Origin: Prevotella sp. UBA746
GTDB taxonomy: Bacteria; Bacteroidota; Bacteroidia; Bacteroidales; Bacteroidaceae
Length of the DNA stretch: 38,062 bases
Reading direction: 5' to 3'
Assembly: GCA_002298545.1 (NCBI GenBank)
Contig: DBKQ01000010.1
Coordinates: 1-38,062, forward strand
Shown here: positions 7,294 through 16,010 of the stretch, one piece after another
How positions within the stretch are numbered: position 1 is the first letter of the stretch
Layout: each line of letters begins with the position of its first letter
Position numbers and translations under genes: made by a program
The notes under the pieces: model-generated
The model's input: the letters and a program-made list of their open reading frames with translations, nothing else
Database searches by the model: none
Told to the model about the DNA's origin: nothing

Positions 7294-7301
7294 CAAAATT
7301 A
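7294..7301 (-). promoter_or_regulatory. Candidate -7 box for the TerC-family gene
   Basis: TAATTTTG on the minus strand fits TAnnTTTG and would place the transcript start about 25 bases upstream of the ATG. A TTTTG lies 14 bases upstream, closer than the usual 19 to 21, so the -33 element is uncertain. Confidence 0.4.
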
Positions 7302-7372
7302 ATTATCATTTGTTACAAAACGGTTACAACCGCCACGGCATTTGCATTTTTTATGATGTTTTCTGATCAACC

Positions 7373-8281
7373 TTATTTGAAAAGCATCGTAACCAGCGGT
7401 ATGGTGATGATTGAAAATACGGTTGTAATGAATGTTATCTCGGTCATCAGAGCCGGATTTCTGCCGTATTTCATGCAGAACATTGTGCCGAACGAAGCCA
7501 CGGGCATTGCTATCACCACCGTGTTTATGTCATTTACCACTTCGTCAACGCCGCACACCTTGAACAGGAAATACAGCGACAGCGGTATGACAACAAGTCG
7601 TATCACCGACGACACATACACCTTCGTGCTACCTATTATTTCCTTTATCGGCAGTCGCGCCATCGATGAACCTATCACCATCAGGGCGGCAGGCACCGTG
7701 ATGTTGCCCACCATCGTCACCGGGCGCGCTATCAGTTCGGGCGTGTGGATATTGAATGCCACAAGGAGGGCGGCAACAAAGGCTGCTATCATTGCCGGCG
7801 AAAAGAGCACCTTGGGATTGAGCTGCCGTATGCTGTATTCTCCTTTCACGAGCATCACGCCGGCGGTGAAGATGAAGAAGGTGTTTGGCATGTTCAGCAG
7901 GGCGGCATAGAATATGGCATGCGGTCCGAATATCGACGATACTATAGGGTAGCCTATGAAACCCACGTTGGCAAACATCAGTGCGAAGCCTATCATACCC
8001 TGGTCGTCGCGGTTTTTGGTGATGAGCCGCGGAACGAGGAAGCCGAATATCAGTAGAATGAAATACGTGAGAAAGCCTACGCCGAGCAGCGGCATGATCA
8101 GTGAGCGGTCGGGCAAGGAGTCGCCCATTACGGATGAGAGGATGAGTGCCGGACAGGTGAGGTCGATGACTATTGCCGACAGCTTCTGGTCGAACTTGTC
8201 GCCCATATATCCCAACTTACACAATACATAGCCTACGATTACGATGATGAAGAGTATCACCATCACTTCAAGATTTTCCAT
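7373..8281 (-). CDS. AEC family transporter (auxin efflux carrier type permease)
   Basis: The product has 302 residues and about ten hydrophobic segments in two sets of five, the AEC fold. Features include DLTCPALILSSVMGDSL after the second segment, a GFIGYPIVSSIFG segment in the middle, a polar central loop (MLVKGEYSIRQLNPK), and a C-terminal half with PAALMVIGSSMARLP and NTVVIAMPVASFGTMF. In bacteria these secondary carriers move small carboxylates such as malate or malonate; the substrate here is unknown. The gene has a textbook promoter at 8313-8344 and may be cotranscribed with the TerC-family gene downstream. Confidence 0.88.
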   Translation of the reverse strand: MENLEVMVILFIIVIVGYVLCKLGYMGDKFDQKLSAIVIDLTCPALILSSVMGDSLPDRSLIMPLLGVGFLTYFILLIFGFLVPRLITKNRDDQGMIGFALMFANVGFIGYPIVSSIFGPHAIFYAALLNMPNTFFIFTAGVMLVKGEYSIRQLNPKVLFSPAMIAAFVAALLVAFNIHTPELIARPVTMVGNITVPAALMVIGSSMARLPIKEIIGSTKVYVSSVIRLVVIPLSLYFLFKVCGVDEVVNDINTVVIAMPVASFGTMFCMKYGRNPALMTEITFITTVFSIITIPLVTMLFK

Positions 8282-8312
8282 TATCCTTTTGCTTTTTACC
8301 TATTATAAAATG

Positions 8313-8344
8313 CAAAAGTAGTGCAAATTAATTACAAGACAAAA
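8313..8344 (-). promoter_or_regulatory. Bacteroidota promoter of the AEC permease gene
   Basis: On the minus strand TTTTG (8344-8340) is followed after exactly 19 bases by TACTTTTG (8320-8313), a good match to TTTG-N19-21-TAnnTTTG. The transcript would start near 8306, about 25 bases before the ATG. Confidence 0.7.
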
Positions 8345-8490
8345 GGAATACGTTTTTTATTATGATTTTCTATAGATATAGAATAGTAAGTCAACGTGGA
8401 TTATGGATAAGTAATAACTGAGTCAACCTGTATTAACAATAATGCTAAAAGTGGTCAACTAAAATCGTCAAACCACAATAAAAAAATATT

Positions 8491-8574
8491 CAACACTGAT
8501 AAACAATTATTCAACACTGATAAATAAATATTCATCACTGATAAACGATTGTTCAACACTGATGAATATTTTTT
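8491..8574. repeat. Array of four 21-bp tandem repeats (first copy)
   Basis: Units start at 8491, 8512, 8533 and 8554, each exactly 21 bp. The conserved core is CA(A/T)CACTGAT(A/G)AA, followed by an AT-rich spacer. A second four-unit array with the same core and period is at 23851-23934. The array lies in a 430-bp gap (8282-8711) with no gene. Upstream in the gap is a perfect palindrome TTCTATAGATATAGAA (8368-8383). Confidence 0.85.
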
Positions 8575-8624
8575 TAAACATAAACAGCCATATAATCTAT
8601 CACTATCACATTTACCTTATTATG

Positions 8625-8672
8625 CTTTCCGCTTCCGTTTTTTCTATAACCAGAAAGGCGGAAGCGGAAAAG
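8625..8672. terminator. Hairpin downstream of the outer-membrane protein gene
   Basis: CTTTCCGCTTCCG (8625-8637) pairs with CGGAAGCGGAAAAG (8659-8672). The stem is long, but neither side has an immediate T run, so it may be a transcript-end stabiliser or partial terminator for the minus-strand gene ending at 8712. Confidence 0.45.
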
Positions 8673-8711
8673 ATAAAATCAAAAAAAATATGAGTATATG
8701 TCAAAAAACTA

Positions 8712-9407
8712 TCAGAAGTTCACACCGAAGTTGAGCGTGAGGCATCCGTTATGGGATGTGTCAAACTCGTCGTGGCAGATATTGGCAAGACCGATATCAT
8801 AGGTCAGATCGAAGTAGAACATGTCGTAGGCTGCACCGCAACCCACACGGAGTCCGCCGTCGAAACGCTTGAAGCGGTCGCTGGAGAAGGAGCTCTCCGA
8901 CTCGCGCAGTCCGTAGTTCTTTATCTTTCCCCCCACTCCACAGGCGAGGTATCCTCCGGCAAACGGTTGCACGGAGAAGTGATTGTCTATTGCATAAGCA
9001 TATTTCACGGTTATCGGCACCTCCAGGTAGTTCAGGTCGTAGGTCATCTTCTTGCCGTTCTGGAGTTTTTTCTTTCCTCCCTTTTCGGTATAATAGAGTC
9101 CTGTTTCAAGGAAGAGCGGTGCGCGGTCTGACAGGGCGATGCCTGCCACTGCACCGATATTGAGTCCCGTCTGCGAATCGCCGCCGTCGAGTGTCTCGTC
9201 GTCGGAATTTACGGTTGAGAACGCCGGACCGATACGCAGTCCGTAGTAGTTTTCGCCACTTGCATACATATTTCCGCCGTGTCTGCCGGAATAGTCCAGA
9301 TGTCCCGTGCGCTCATTATAATATCTACTGTTGCGGTAAGCCTGTGCCTGTGCGGCAGAGCCTGCAAGCATTAGTGCCGCTAATGTTATAAAGAAAAACT
9401 TTTTCAT
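8712..9407 (-). CDS. PorT-like outer-membrane beta-barrel protein
   Basis: The product has 231 residues from the ATG at 9407, which begins MKKFFFITLAALMLAGSAAQAQA, a standard signal peptide with cleavage near residue 21 to 23. An upstream in-frame ATG at 9452 would put 15 polar residues before the signal, so it was not chosen. The mature part alternates beta strands and short turns (LRIGPAFSTV, GLNIGAVAGIAL, LFLETGLYYTEKG, YLEVPITVKYAY, FDLTYDIGLANI) and ends with phenylalanine in LTLNFGVNF, as outer-membrane barrels do. This is the PorT/OMP_b-brl_2 type found widely in Bacteroidota, of unknown function. It is a single gene with its own -7 box. Confidence 0.8.
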   Translation of the reverse strand: MKKFFFITLAALMLAGSAAQAQAYRNSRYYNERTGHLDYSGRHGGNMYASGENYYGLRIGPAFSTVNSDDETLDGGDSQTGLNIGAVAGIALSDRAPLFLETGLYYTEKGGKKKLQNGKKMTYDLNYLEVPITVKYAYAIDNHFSVQPFAGGYLACGVGGKIKNYGLRESESSFSSDRFKRFDGGLRVGCGAAYDMFYFDLTYDIGLANICHDEFDTSHNGCLTLNFGVNF

Positions 9408-9449
9408 AATCCCGTTGTTTTTAAAATTAATATCCTTGTTTATGTGTGG

Positions 9450-9457
9450 CAAAGTTA
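9450..9457 (-). promoter_or_regulatory. -7 box of the PorT-like gene
   Basis: TAACTTTG on the minus strand matches TAnnTTTG and gives a leader of roughly 35 bases before the ATG at 9407. No clear -33 TTTG is seen. Confidence 0.5.
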
Positions 9458-9603
9458 TCGCTATTTCCGCTTACCCGCCTGGGGAATATCCCTAAAATGC
9501 CGTGGGGATTTCCATATTTCAACGGATATTCTTTTTCAAGTTTCTGATTTATAATCTTCAATCTTTTCTCCCACTTAATGAAAGAAGAGAAAGACGGCAA
9601 GCA

Positions 9604-9617
9604 TGCAAACGTTTGCA
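9604..9617. promoter_or_regulatory. LacI-family operator upstream of susC
   Basis: TGCAAACGTTTGCA is a perfect 14-bp palindrome with the central CG typical of LacI/PurR/CcpA-type operators. The identical 14 bp occurs once more in the window, at 24090-24103, upstream of the LacI-family gene. It lies 55 bases before the susC -7 box, too far upstream to block the promoter directly. Confidence 0.8.
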
Positions 9618-9648
9618 CTTGATGGTCGCTTTTTTTTATTACATGCGT

Positions 9649-9680
9649 GGAACAACGAACAACTTTAAGCATTACATTTG
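9649..9680 (+). promoter_or_regulatory. susC promoter
   Basis: TACATTTG (9673-9680) matches the TAnnTTTG -7 box. In place of the usual -33 TTTG there is GGAACAA (9649-9655), at the same distance as a GGAACAA in the lacI promoter. The transcript would start near 9687, giving a leader of about 125 bases. Confidence 0.65.
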
Positions 9681-9697
9681 CAAAAAATATCAAACGA

Positions 9698-9772
9698 GCC
9701 TAAAAAGCACAGGCAAAAAAGCCTACAGAAAGTCTGCCATTTGGCGGATATATCTGCATATTAATATATGCA
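9698..9772 (+). other. Structured susC leader
   Basis: GCCT (9698-9701), AGGC (9711-9714) and GCCT (9721-9724) allow two alternative short hairpins sharing AGGC. TGCATATTAATATATGCA (9755-9772) is a perfect hairpin with a four-base loop just before the start codon region. The role is unknown and the first stems are weak. Confidence 0.3.
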
Positions 9773-9811
9773 ATAAATTGACTAACAATTTTAATAACAT
9801 AAAAATTACTA

Positions 9812-12800
9812 ATGATGAAGCAGGTTAAATTCAGTAATGCCCTGAGGACTGCTGCCCTGACTGGCGGATTGTTCCTTACGGCAAGTGCCTTCGGACAGCA
9901 AGTCATCGTAAAGGGACACGTGAAGGACTCTACTGGCGAACCGGTTATCGGAGCTACGGTGCGAGTTGATGGCACCGACGGCGGAACGGTAACGGATTTC
10001 GACGGTAACTTCTCTATTAAGGCTGACGCCAAGTCTGTAATCAAAATCTCCTACATCGGCTACGAAACAGCTACGGCCAAAGCAGGACAAAACATCAACA
10101 TCATCCTGAAGGAAGAGGCTGACAACAAACTGAACGAGGTTGTCGTTATCGGTTACGGCCGCGCAAAGAAGAACGACCTCACCGGTTCGGTTACGGCAAT
10201 GAAGCCGGATGAACTCTCGAAGGGTATCACTAACAACGCATCTGATATGCTCGTTGGTAAAGTGGCAGGTGTTGATGTGCAGACCACCGGCGGTGCTCCG
10301 GGTGCCGGCGCACAGATCCGTATCCGCGGCGGTGCTTCGCTCTCGGCAAGCAACGACCCTCTGTATGTTATCGACGGACTCGTTATCGACAACAACACGG
10401 CTAAGGGTATGAGTAATATTCTTGCCAACATCAACCCTAATGATATCGAGAGTTTCACCGTATTGAAGAGTGCTTCGGCAACGGCTATCTATGGTTCGCG
10501 TGCCAGCAACGGTGTCATCATCATCACTACAAAGAAGGGACGCAACGGACAGAAGCCTACGTTCTCTTACAACGGCGACATTACCGTTTCTACTGCACTG
10601 AAGAAATACGATGTGCTCAGCGGCGACGAATACAGAAACCTTATAGAGTCGCTCGGCATGAGCCGCGACTTGCTCGGAGATGCCAATACCGACTGGCAGG
10701 ACGAAATCCTGCGCACCTCGGTTTCTACAAACCATAGCATCAGCATGCAGGGCGGATTGAAGAACATGCCTTACCGCGTCAGCGCTGGCTATAATATCGG
10801 CAACGGTATCTTGAACACGAGCTGGATGCGACGTTTCAACGCAAGTGTTAATTTGGCACCTTCGTTCCTCAACAAGCACTTGAACTTTAATTTCACGGCT
10901 AAATACATGTATGAGAAGGACCGCTATGCCGACAGCGGTGCCATTGGAGCGGCTCTCGCCATGGATCCTACTCGTCCGGTACGCATGTCTGATCCGGAAT
11001 ATAGTGTTGTGGGCGGTTACTACCAGACACTGGTAAATGCTTCTTACAGCGATCCTAACTGGAAGAAGACTTCTTACTCGCAGACTCCACAGAATCCTGT
11101 TGCCATGCTTAACAACAAATATTGTCTGGCTAACTCTAACGACTACAGCGGCAACGCTGAGGTTGACTACAAGATTCACGGATTCGAAGACTTGCACATT
11201 CACGCAAGCTTGGGAGCACAGTATACTGCTACCGACCAGAAGACTGACGTCAAGCGCACTTCTTACAGCAATAACTACTATGGTCGCCAAGAGTTCCTTA
11301 CATATTATAAATACAATATCGTGGGCAACGCATACGCTCAGTATATGCACAAGTTCGGCAACCACGACATCGACATCATGGCTGGTGCCGAGCAGTCACA
11401 CTACCACCGCTCTGGTATCGACAATATGGGCTATGGTACTGACCCGATGACTGGCGCACGCTTCGACGAGAAGACAAGGAAAGACAAGGAATGGGCTACC
11501 CACAACTCACTCGTTTCTTATTTCGGACGTCTGAACTACAACTTCCTCGACCGTTATCTTGTTACTGCTACATTCCGTGCCGACGGTTCTTCGCGCTTTG
11601 CCAAAGGACACAAGTGGGGATACTTCCCATCGGCTGCCGTGGCCTGGAAAATCAACAGCGAGCCTTTCATGAAGAACGTTAAGTGGCTCAACGACTTGAA
11701 GCTGCGCTTCGACTGGGGTAAAACAGGACAGCAGAACGGTATCGACGACTTCGTCTACGCTCCGGTTTACGTTAAGGGAGACCAGTACTCGCAGTATCCG
11801 TTCGGAGACGCATATTACTATACTATGCGCCCTAACAAATACAACAAGAACCTGACTTGGGAAAAGACGGAGACATGGAACGTTGGTGTGGACTTTGCCG
11901 CCCTCAACAACCGATTTACTTTCTCTCTCGACGGATATATCCGCAACACGAAAGACCTTCTTGCCAACGTGTCTACACAGGCTGGCGTAACTTTGGGCGA
12001 CAACCTGCTGCAGAATGTTGGTTCGCTGCGCAACTATGGTCTTGAACTTTCGTTCGACGTGAAACCGGTGGTAACGAAAGACTTTACTTGGGACCTAACT
12101 TACAACGTGGGATGGAACAAGAACAAAGTGACTGCCCTTAATGCCGGCGACGACGATTGGGTATGGGTGAACGATACTGAGGCTGCACGCGGTATTTCTA
12201 CAAAACTGCAGCGCAACAAGGTGGGCGAACCTATCAACTCGTTCTTCGTTTACCAGCAGGTTTACGATAAGGACGGAAAGCCTATCGAGGGTGTATATGT
12301 TGACCGCGATGGCAACGGCGTTATCGACGACGGCGATCGCTACTACTACAAGAGTCCGGCTGCCGATGTACTTATGGGTCTCACATCTAAGTTCCTCTAC
12401 AAGAACTGGGATCTGAGTTTCTCTCTTAGAGCTTCTCTCGGAAACTATGTTTACTATTACGGTCTTGCAAACAGTGCTATCGTTTGCGAGCAGGGACTGC
12501 ATCGCCAGGCTGGAGCTTTCCAAAATGTCCTCTCGGATGCCGTTTCTCTCGGATTCACCGGACAAACTAATGCAATGAACAGCCTTAGCGACTACTTCGT
12601 GCGCAATGCTTCGTATTTGAAATGCTCTAATATCACACTGGGATATACATTCCCGGCACTGCTCAAGTATGCAGGACAGGACTATTTCTCAGGACGAGTT
12701 TACTTCACGGTGCAGAATCCGTTCATAATCACCAAGTATAAAGGTCTTGACCCTGAGGTGGCTAACGGTGTTGACAAGGATCCGTATCCACGTCCAATAA

Positions 12801-12832
12801 GCTTCCAGCTTGGTGTTAACTTCAACTTCTAA
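9812..12832 (+). CDS. susC: SusC-like TonB-dependent outer-membrane starch oligosaccharide transporter
   Basis: The product has 1006 residues. A signal peptide (to about residue 28, ASAFGQ) is followed by a carboxypeptidase-D regulatory-like domain (about 30-110; VKGHVKDSTGEPVIGATVRV, then YIGYETA), the plug domain (about 120-235; GSRASNGVIIITTKKG is the classic SusC signature) and a 22-strand type barrel ending in FQLGVNFNF. SusC forms the lidded pore under SusD and imports glycans using TonB energy. The susD gene follows after 23 bases. Two ATGs are in tandem at 9812 and 9815 and either may serve as start. Starch as substrate is inferred from the neighbouring hydrolase genes. The preceding operator and promoter are listed separately. 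Confidence 0.95.
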   Translation: MMKQVKFSNALRTAALTGGLFLTASAFGQQVIVKGHVKDSTGEPVIGATVRVDGTDGGTVTDFDGNFSIKADAKSVIKISYIGYETATAKAGQNINIILKEEADNKLNEVVVIGYGRAKKNDLTGSVTAMKPDELSKGITNNASDMLVGKVAGVDVQTTGGAPGAGAQIRIRGGASLSASNDPLYVIDGLVIDNNTAKGMSNILANINPNDIESFTVLKSASATAIYGSRASNGVIIITTKKGRNGQKPTFSYNGDITVSTALKKYDVLSGDEYRNLIESLGMSRDLLGDANTDWQDEILRTSVSTNHSISMQGGLKNMPYRVSAGYNIGNGILNTSWMRRFNASVNLAPSFLNKHLNFNFTAKYMYEKDRYADSGAIGAALAMDPTRPVRMSDPEYSVVGGYYQTLVNASYSDPNWKKTSYSQTPQNPVAMLNNKYCLANSNDYSGNAEVDYKIHGFEDLHIHASLGAQYTATDQKTDVKRTSYSNNYYGRQEFLTYYKYNIVGNAYAQYMHKFGNHDIDIMAGAEQSHYHRSGIDNMGYGTDPMTGARFDEKTRKDKEWATHNSLVSYFGRLNYNFLDRYLVTATFRADGSSRFAKGHKWGYFPSAAVAWKINSEPFMKNVKWLNDLKLRFDWGKTGQQNGIDDFVYAPVYVKGDQYSQYPFGDAYYYTMRPNKYNKNLTWEKTETWNVGVDFAALNNRFTFSLDGYIRNTKDLLANVSTQAGVTLGDNLLQNVGSLRNYGLELSFDVKPVVTKDFTWDLTYNVGWNKNKVTALNAGDDDWVWVNDTEAARGISTKLQRNKVGEPINSFFVYQQVYDKDGKPIEGVYVDRDGNGVIDDGDRYYYKSPAADVLMGLTSKFLYKNWDLSFSLRASLGNYVYYYGLANSAIVCEQGLHRQAGAFQNVLSDAVSLGFTGQTNAMNSLSDYFVRNASYLKCSNITLGYTFPALLKYAGQDYFSGRVYFTVQNPFIITKYKGLDPEVANGVDKDPYPRPISFQLGVNFNF

Positions 12833-12855
12833 GATTCTAAAAAACTACGACAATT

Positions 12856-14553
12856 ATGAAACATATAATATTGAAAAGTGCGGCACTCGCTTTCCTGACA
12901 CTGGGAACAATGTCTTGTGCCGACGACTTGAATATATCCCCAATAGACCCGAAGACTTCTCCTACATATAATGTGGATGAACTTCTCGCTAAACAATACG
13001 GCACATTGGGACTTACCGGACAGAAAGGTCCTGACGGCGACGGCGATATGAGCGGTAACGAGGGAGAGAGCGGATACTACCGCACGGTGTTTAACCTCAA
13101 CGAACTTAATACCGACGAAATCCTGTGGGCATGGCAGGACAACGAAGACATGGCTCCTATCACTAATATGGCATGGACTTCGGCTTCTCCCCGCGTAAAC
13201 TGGTGCTATCAGAGACTGGCTTACGACATCACGCTCCACAACCAGTTTATCAGCGAACAGACTGGCAAGCTTTCAGATGACAAGATTGCTGAGATTCGTT
13301 TTCTGCGCTGCCTCAACTACTTCCAGTTCCTCGACCTCTTCCACAGAGCTCCGTTCAAACTGGAATTCAACGGTAAACTGCCTGTTGAAAAGGTTGGCGT
13401 TGACCTATACAAGTGGATTGACGAGGAACTGACTGCTATTGAGCCTCTGATGAAGGATGTAGGCGCTTACTGCAACACTAAAGACTTCGGTAGAGCTGAC
13501 CGCGGTGCGGCTTATGCTCTTCATGCACGTCTGGCTCTGAACGCTGAAGTCTATACCGACGGCGAGATAAACGACTACCAGAAAGCTAAAGACTATTGCG
13601 ACAAGATTATTGAAAGCAATGCCTACGACCTCTGTAAAACTACGAAAAACGGATATACCGGATACCAGCAGCTCTTTATGGCTGACAACGACGAGAACCC
13701 GGAGGCTATGAAGGAGATTATCTTGCCTATCCGTCAGGATGGAGCCAAAACTCGTAACCACGGTGGCTCTACAATGCTTATCAACGGTACACGCTGCGAC
13801 GGTATGCCTTATTACTATCAGACGAACCCATGGCAGTGCATCTTCGCACGCAAAGACCTCGTGGCAAAGTTCTTGCCTTCGCTCGATATCGTAAATGCCG
13901 ACAATGATGCATGCAAGAAAGCTTATGAGAACTATCTGAAAGACAATAATCCCGATACTGAAGCCGACATTATAAAGATGGACAAGGCTCTCGGCGGAAG
14001 TACTGAGGAGATTATTGACAAGGCTGGCGACGACCGCGCACTTCTCTATGGCGGTTTTGCCGGTGGCGTGCGCCGCTTGACTCCAGACAAGCAGATTAAG
14101 AACTTCTTCGACGGACTGTCTATCGTGAAATGGTCTAACATGCGCTCTGACGGCGGTGCCGTTCACGGCGACAACTTCTGCGACACGGATATTCCTCTGT
14201 TCCGACTTGGCGAGATTTATCTTACTCGTGCAGAGGCTCTCTATCGACTTGGCGACAAAGAGAATGCACTGAAGGATATACAGAAACTGCAGGAACGCGC
14301 ACACAGAAAGAACGTGGCTAAATCTATTGACCTCAACACTATACTCGACGAATGGTGTCGCGAGTTCTATCTCGAAGGACGTCGCCGCAGCGACCTCGTA
14401 CGTTTCGATCTCTACACCAGCAGCCAGTATCTGTGGAGCTTCAAGGGCGGACAGCCTAACGGAGTGGGTGTTGACGATCACTACAACATCTACCCTATTC
14501 CTTCTACAGAAATAGCCGGGAACCATAACTTGCACCAAAATCCGGGGTACTAA
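12856..14553 (+). CDS. susD: SusD-like surface starch-binding lipoprotein
   Basis: The product has 565 residues. It has a lipoprotein signal with lipobox GTMSC (Cys21), followed by ADD, acidic residues consistent with export to the outer face of the cell. The body has the SusD/RagB helical repeat pattern: RFLRCLNYFQFLDLF (about 149-163), GAAYALHARLALNAEVY, and the C-terminal FRLGEIYLTRAEALYRLG, then EWCREFYLEGRRRSDLVRF, all family signatures, ending NLHQNPGY. SusD binds starch helices and acts as the lid on SusC. The gene is 23 bases behind susC with no terminator, so the two are one transcript. Confidence 0.95.
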   Translation: MKHIILKSAALAFLTLGTMSCADDLNISPIDPKTSPTYNVDELLAKQYGTLGLTGQKGPDGDGDMSGNEGESGYYRTVFNLNELNTDEILWAWQDNEDMAPITNMAWTSASPRVNWCYQRLAYDITLHNQFISEQTGKLSDDKIAEIRFLRCLNYFQFLDLFHRAPFKLEFNGKLPVEKVGVDLYKWIDEELTAIEPLMKDVGAYCNTKDFGRADRGAAYALHARLALNAEVYTDGEINDYQKAKDYCDKIIESNAYDLCKTTKNGYTGYQQLFMADNDENPEAMKEIILPIRQDGAKTRNHGGSTMLINGTRCDGMPYYYQTNPWQCIFARKDLVAKFLPSLDIVNADNDACKKAYENYLKDNNPDTEADIIKMDKALGGSTEEIIDKAGDDRALLYGGFAGGVRRLTPDKQIKNFFDGLSIVKWSNMRSDGGAVHGDNFCDTDIPLFRLGEIYLTRAEALYRLGDKENALKDIQKLQERAHRKNVAKSIDLNTILDEWCREFYLEGRRRSDLVRFDLYTSSQYLWSFKGGQPNGVGVDDHYNIYPIPSTEIAGNHNLHQNPGY

Positions 14554-14608
14554 TCCCGCTGAACGGTGACTATAAAAACAGTTTTTAATTCACAAAAGAA
14601 TACGTATC

Positions 14609-15799
14609 ATGAAATATATAAATAAATTAATGATGCTTACGTTGCTCGTTCTGCCGTTCTTGTTCGCATCGTGCGACAAAGACGATGACTGCAACCCGAC
14701 GCTCGACCTTAGTCATGTGGCTGAAGGATTCAAGCTCAATACTCCTGCTTATGCAGGCAACACTTACGACCTTTCTAAGTCCGACGGCGTGGAACTTACT
14801 TGCACACAGCCTAACTATGGCGAAGGTGTACCATACGTTGTTCGCTATTTCGTACAGGTTTCTATCGACCCTACTTTTGCCGAGGGTAACAAAGATGCAA
14901 AGTTTACTGAACTCTCTACATCTTTCACCGATGCAAGAATGCTGGCTAATGCCATTGAAATGAACAATGCGCTTGTAGACTTATATCTGGAAGCTCACCC
15001 TGATGCAGACATTCCATCATCTATGCCTGTTTATATAAGGTTACGTGCCATTATCGACGGATCTATGATCGACAATTTGGGCGAGACCTACTCTAATGTA
15101 ATCACTCTGCCTTCTGTACGTGCTGAATACGAGGCTCCGGATGTTGAATATCCTGCTTGCCTGTATGTTGTTGGCTCTTCTATACAAAATGCATGGAGCA
15201 GCTGGAAACAGGTTGCTGCCGTATACGGCATACCGGGACAGTATTATACCGTAGTATACGTGCCAGACGGCGGTTCATTCAAGTGGGGAACTTCTGAAGG
15301 CGATTGGCGCGGATTTACACGCATCACTGTTGACGATAAAGCAAGTGCCGGAGTTTCAAACAACGACGACGATAACATCGTTATTGCCAAGGGTGGATGG
15401 TATACTCTGCATTTTGAAGGCACTATGAGCGCCGACAAGAAGAGTATTGGCTACACTCTGCACATCTTGCCTGCTGAGGTTTACATTACTGGTGCTGCTG
15501 CCGGCGGCGACTGGACCGAAGCTAATGCTGCATGGGCTTTACAGGCTCCAACAGACCAAAATGGTGAATGGGTTTCTCCGGCTTTCGCTGGTAGTGGCGA
15601 GCTTCGTGCTTATGTTCATATATCTGGTTTGGAGTGGTGGCGTACTGAGTTCACTCTCTACAATGGAAATGTGTTCTACCGCAAAGACAACATCGTTGAC
15701 AACTGGGCAACCAATGTTGGCGAGGAGTACTCTGTAAACTGTAACCCTGGTCAGAAACTCTATGTGAACTTCGACAAGAACACAGGAGAAGTGAAATAA
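14609..15799 (+). CDS. susE: SusE-like outer-membrane starch-binding lipoprotein
   Basis: The product has 396 residues. The lipoprotein signal ends LFASC (Cys22), followed by DKDDD, an acidic surface-export motif. An N-terminal SusE-type domain (about 28-170) contains the paired-strand pattern VRYFVQVSIDPTFAEG. Two starch-binding domains follow (about 185-290, beginning CLYVVGSSIQNAWSSW, and about 292-396, beginning VYITGAAAGGDW). The aromatic motifs (GWNxxxW type in the family) fit stacking on glucan helices. SusE and SusF are non-catalytic and hold starch at the cell surface. The position after susD supports the symbol, which is assigned by type and order. Confidence 0.88.
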   Translation: MKYINKLMMLTLLVLPFLFASCDKDDDCNPTLDLSHVAEGFKLNTPAYAGNTYDLSKSDGVELTCTQPNYGEGVPYVVRYFVQVSIDPTFAEGNKDAKFTELSTSFTDARMLANAIEMNNALVDLYLEAHPDADIPSSMPVYIRLRAIIDGSMIDNLGETYSNVITLPSVRAEYEAPDVEYPACLYVVGSSIQNAWSSWKQVAAVYGIPGQYYTVVYVPDGGSFKWGTSEGDWRGFTRITVDDKASAGVSNNDDDNIVIAKGGWYTLHFEGTMSADKKSIGYTLHILPAEVYITGAAAGGDWTEANAAWALQAPTDQNGEWVSPAFAGSGELRAYVHISGLEWWRTEFTLYNGNVFYRKDNIVDNWATNVGEEYSVNCNPGQKLYVNFDKNTGEVK

Positions 15800-15801
15800 G
15801 A

Positions 15802-15984
15802 TTGAAAAATTGAAATCAAAAGATTGGAAAATTTAAAGATTGAAAAATTGAAAGATTGGAAAATTGAATGATTGAAAAATTGAAATCGAAAGATTGAAAT
15901 AAAAAGAGGGATTATAAGTCCTATCTGTCTTATAGGTCCTATATGTCTTATATGTCCTATATGTCTTATAGATCTTATAATCCC
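15802..15984. repeat. Low-complexity repeats and enclosed 9-bp array between susE and susF
   Basis: From 15802 to about 15900 the word GATTGAAAAATT and variants recur. Then GGGATTATAAG (15908-15918) and its exact complement CTTATAATCCC (15974-15984) enclose six 9-bp units of the form TCCTATATG/TCTTATATG (15919-15972). The element ends 26 bp before the susF start. Confidence 0.8.
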
Positions 15985-16010
15985 CCACAATAAATAAAAA
16001 TCAAACGACA

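Noticed and set aside
8491..8574. CRISPR array
   Set aside because: Units are 21 bp in direct tandem with no unique spacers and no cas genes nearby; the same holds for 23851-23934.
9809..11365. 518-residue open frame on the minus strand
   Set aside because: It lies wholly antisense to susC, whose conserved domains are clear; the antisense frame has no recognisable domain and arises from codon bias.
13405..14538. 377-residue open frame on the minus strand
   Set aside because: It is antisense to susD, with a low-complexity Val/Ile/Ser-rich composition and no motif.
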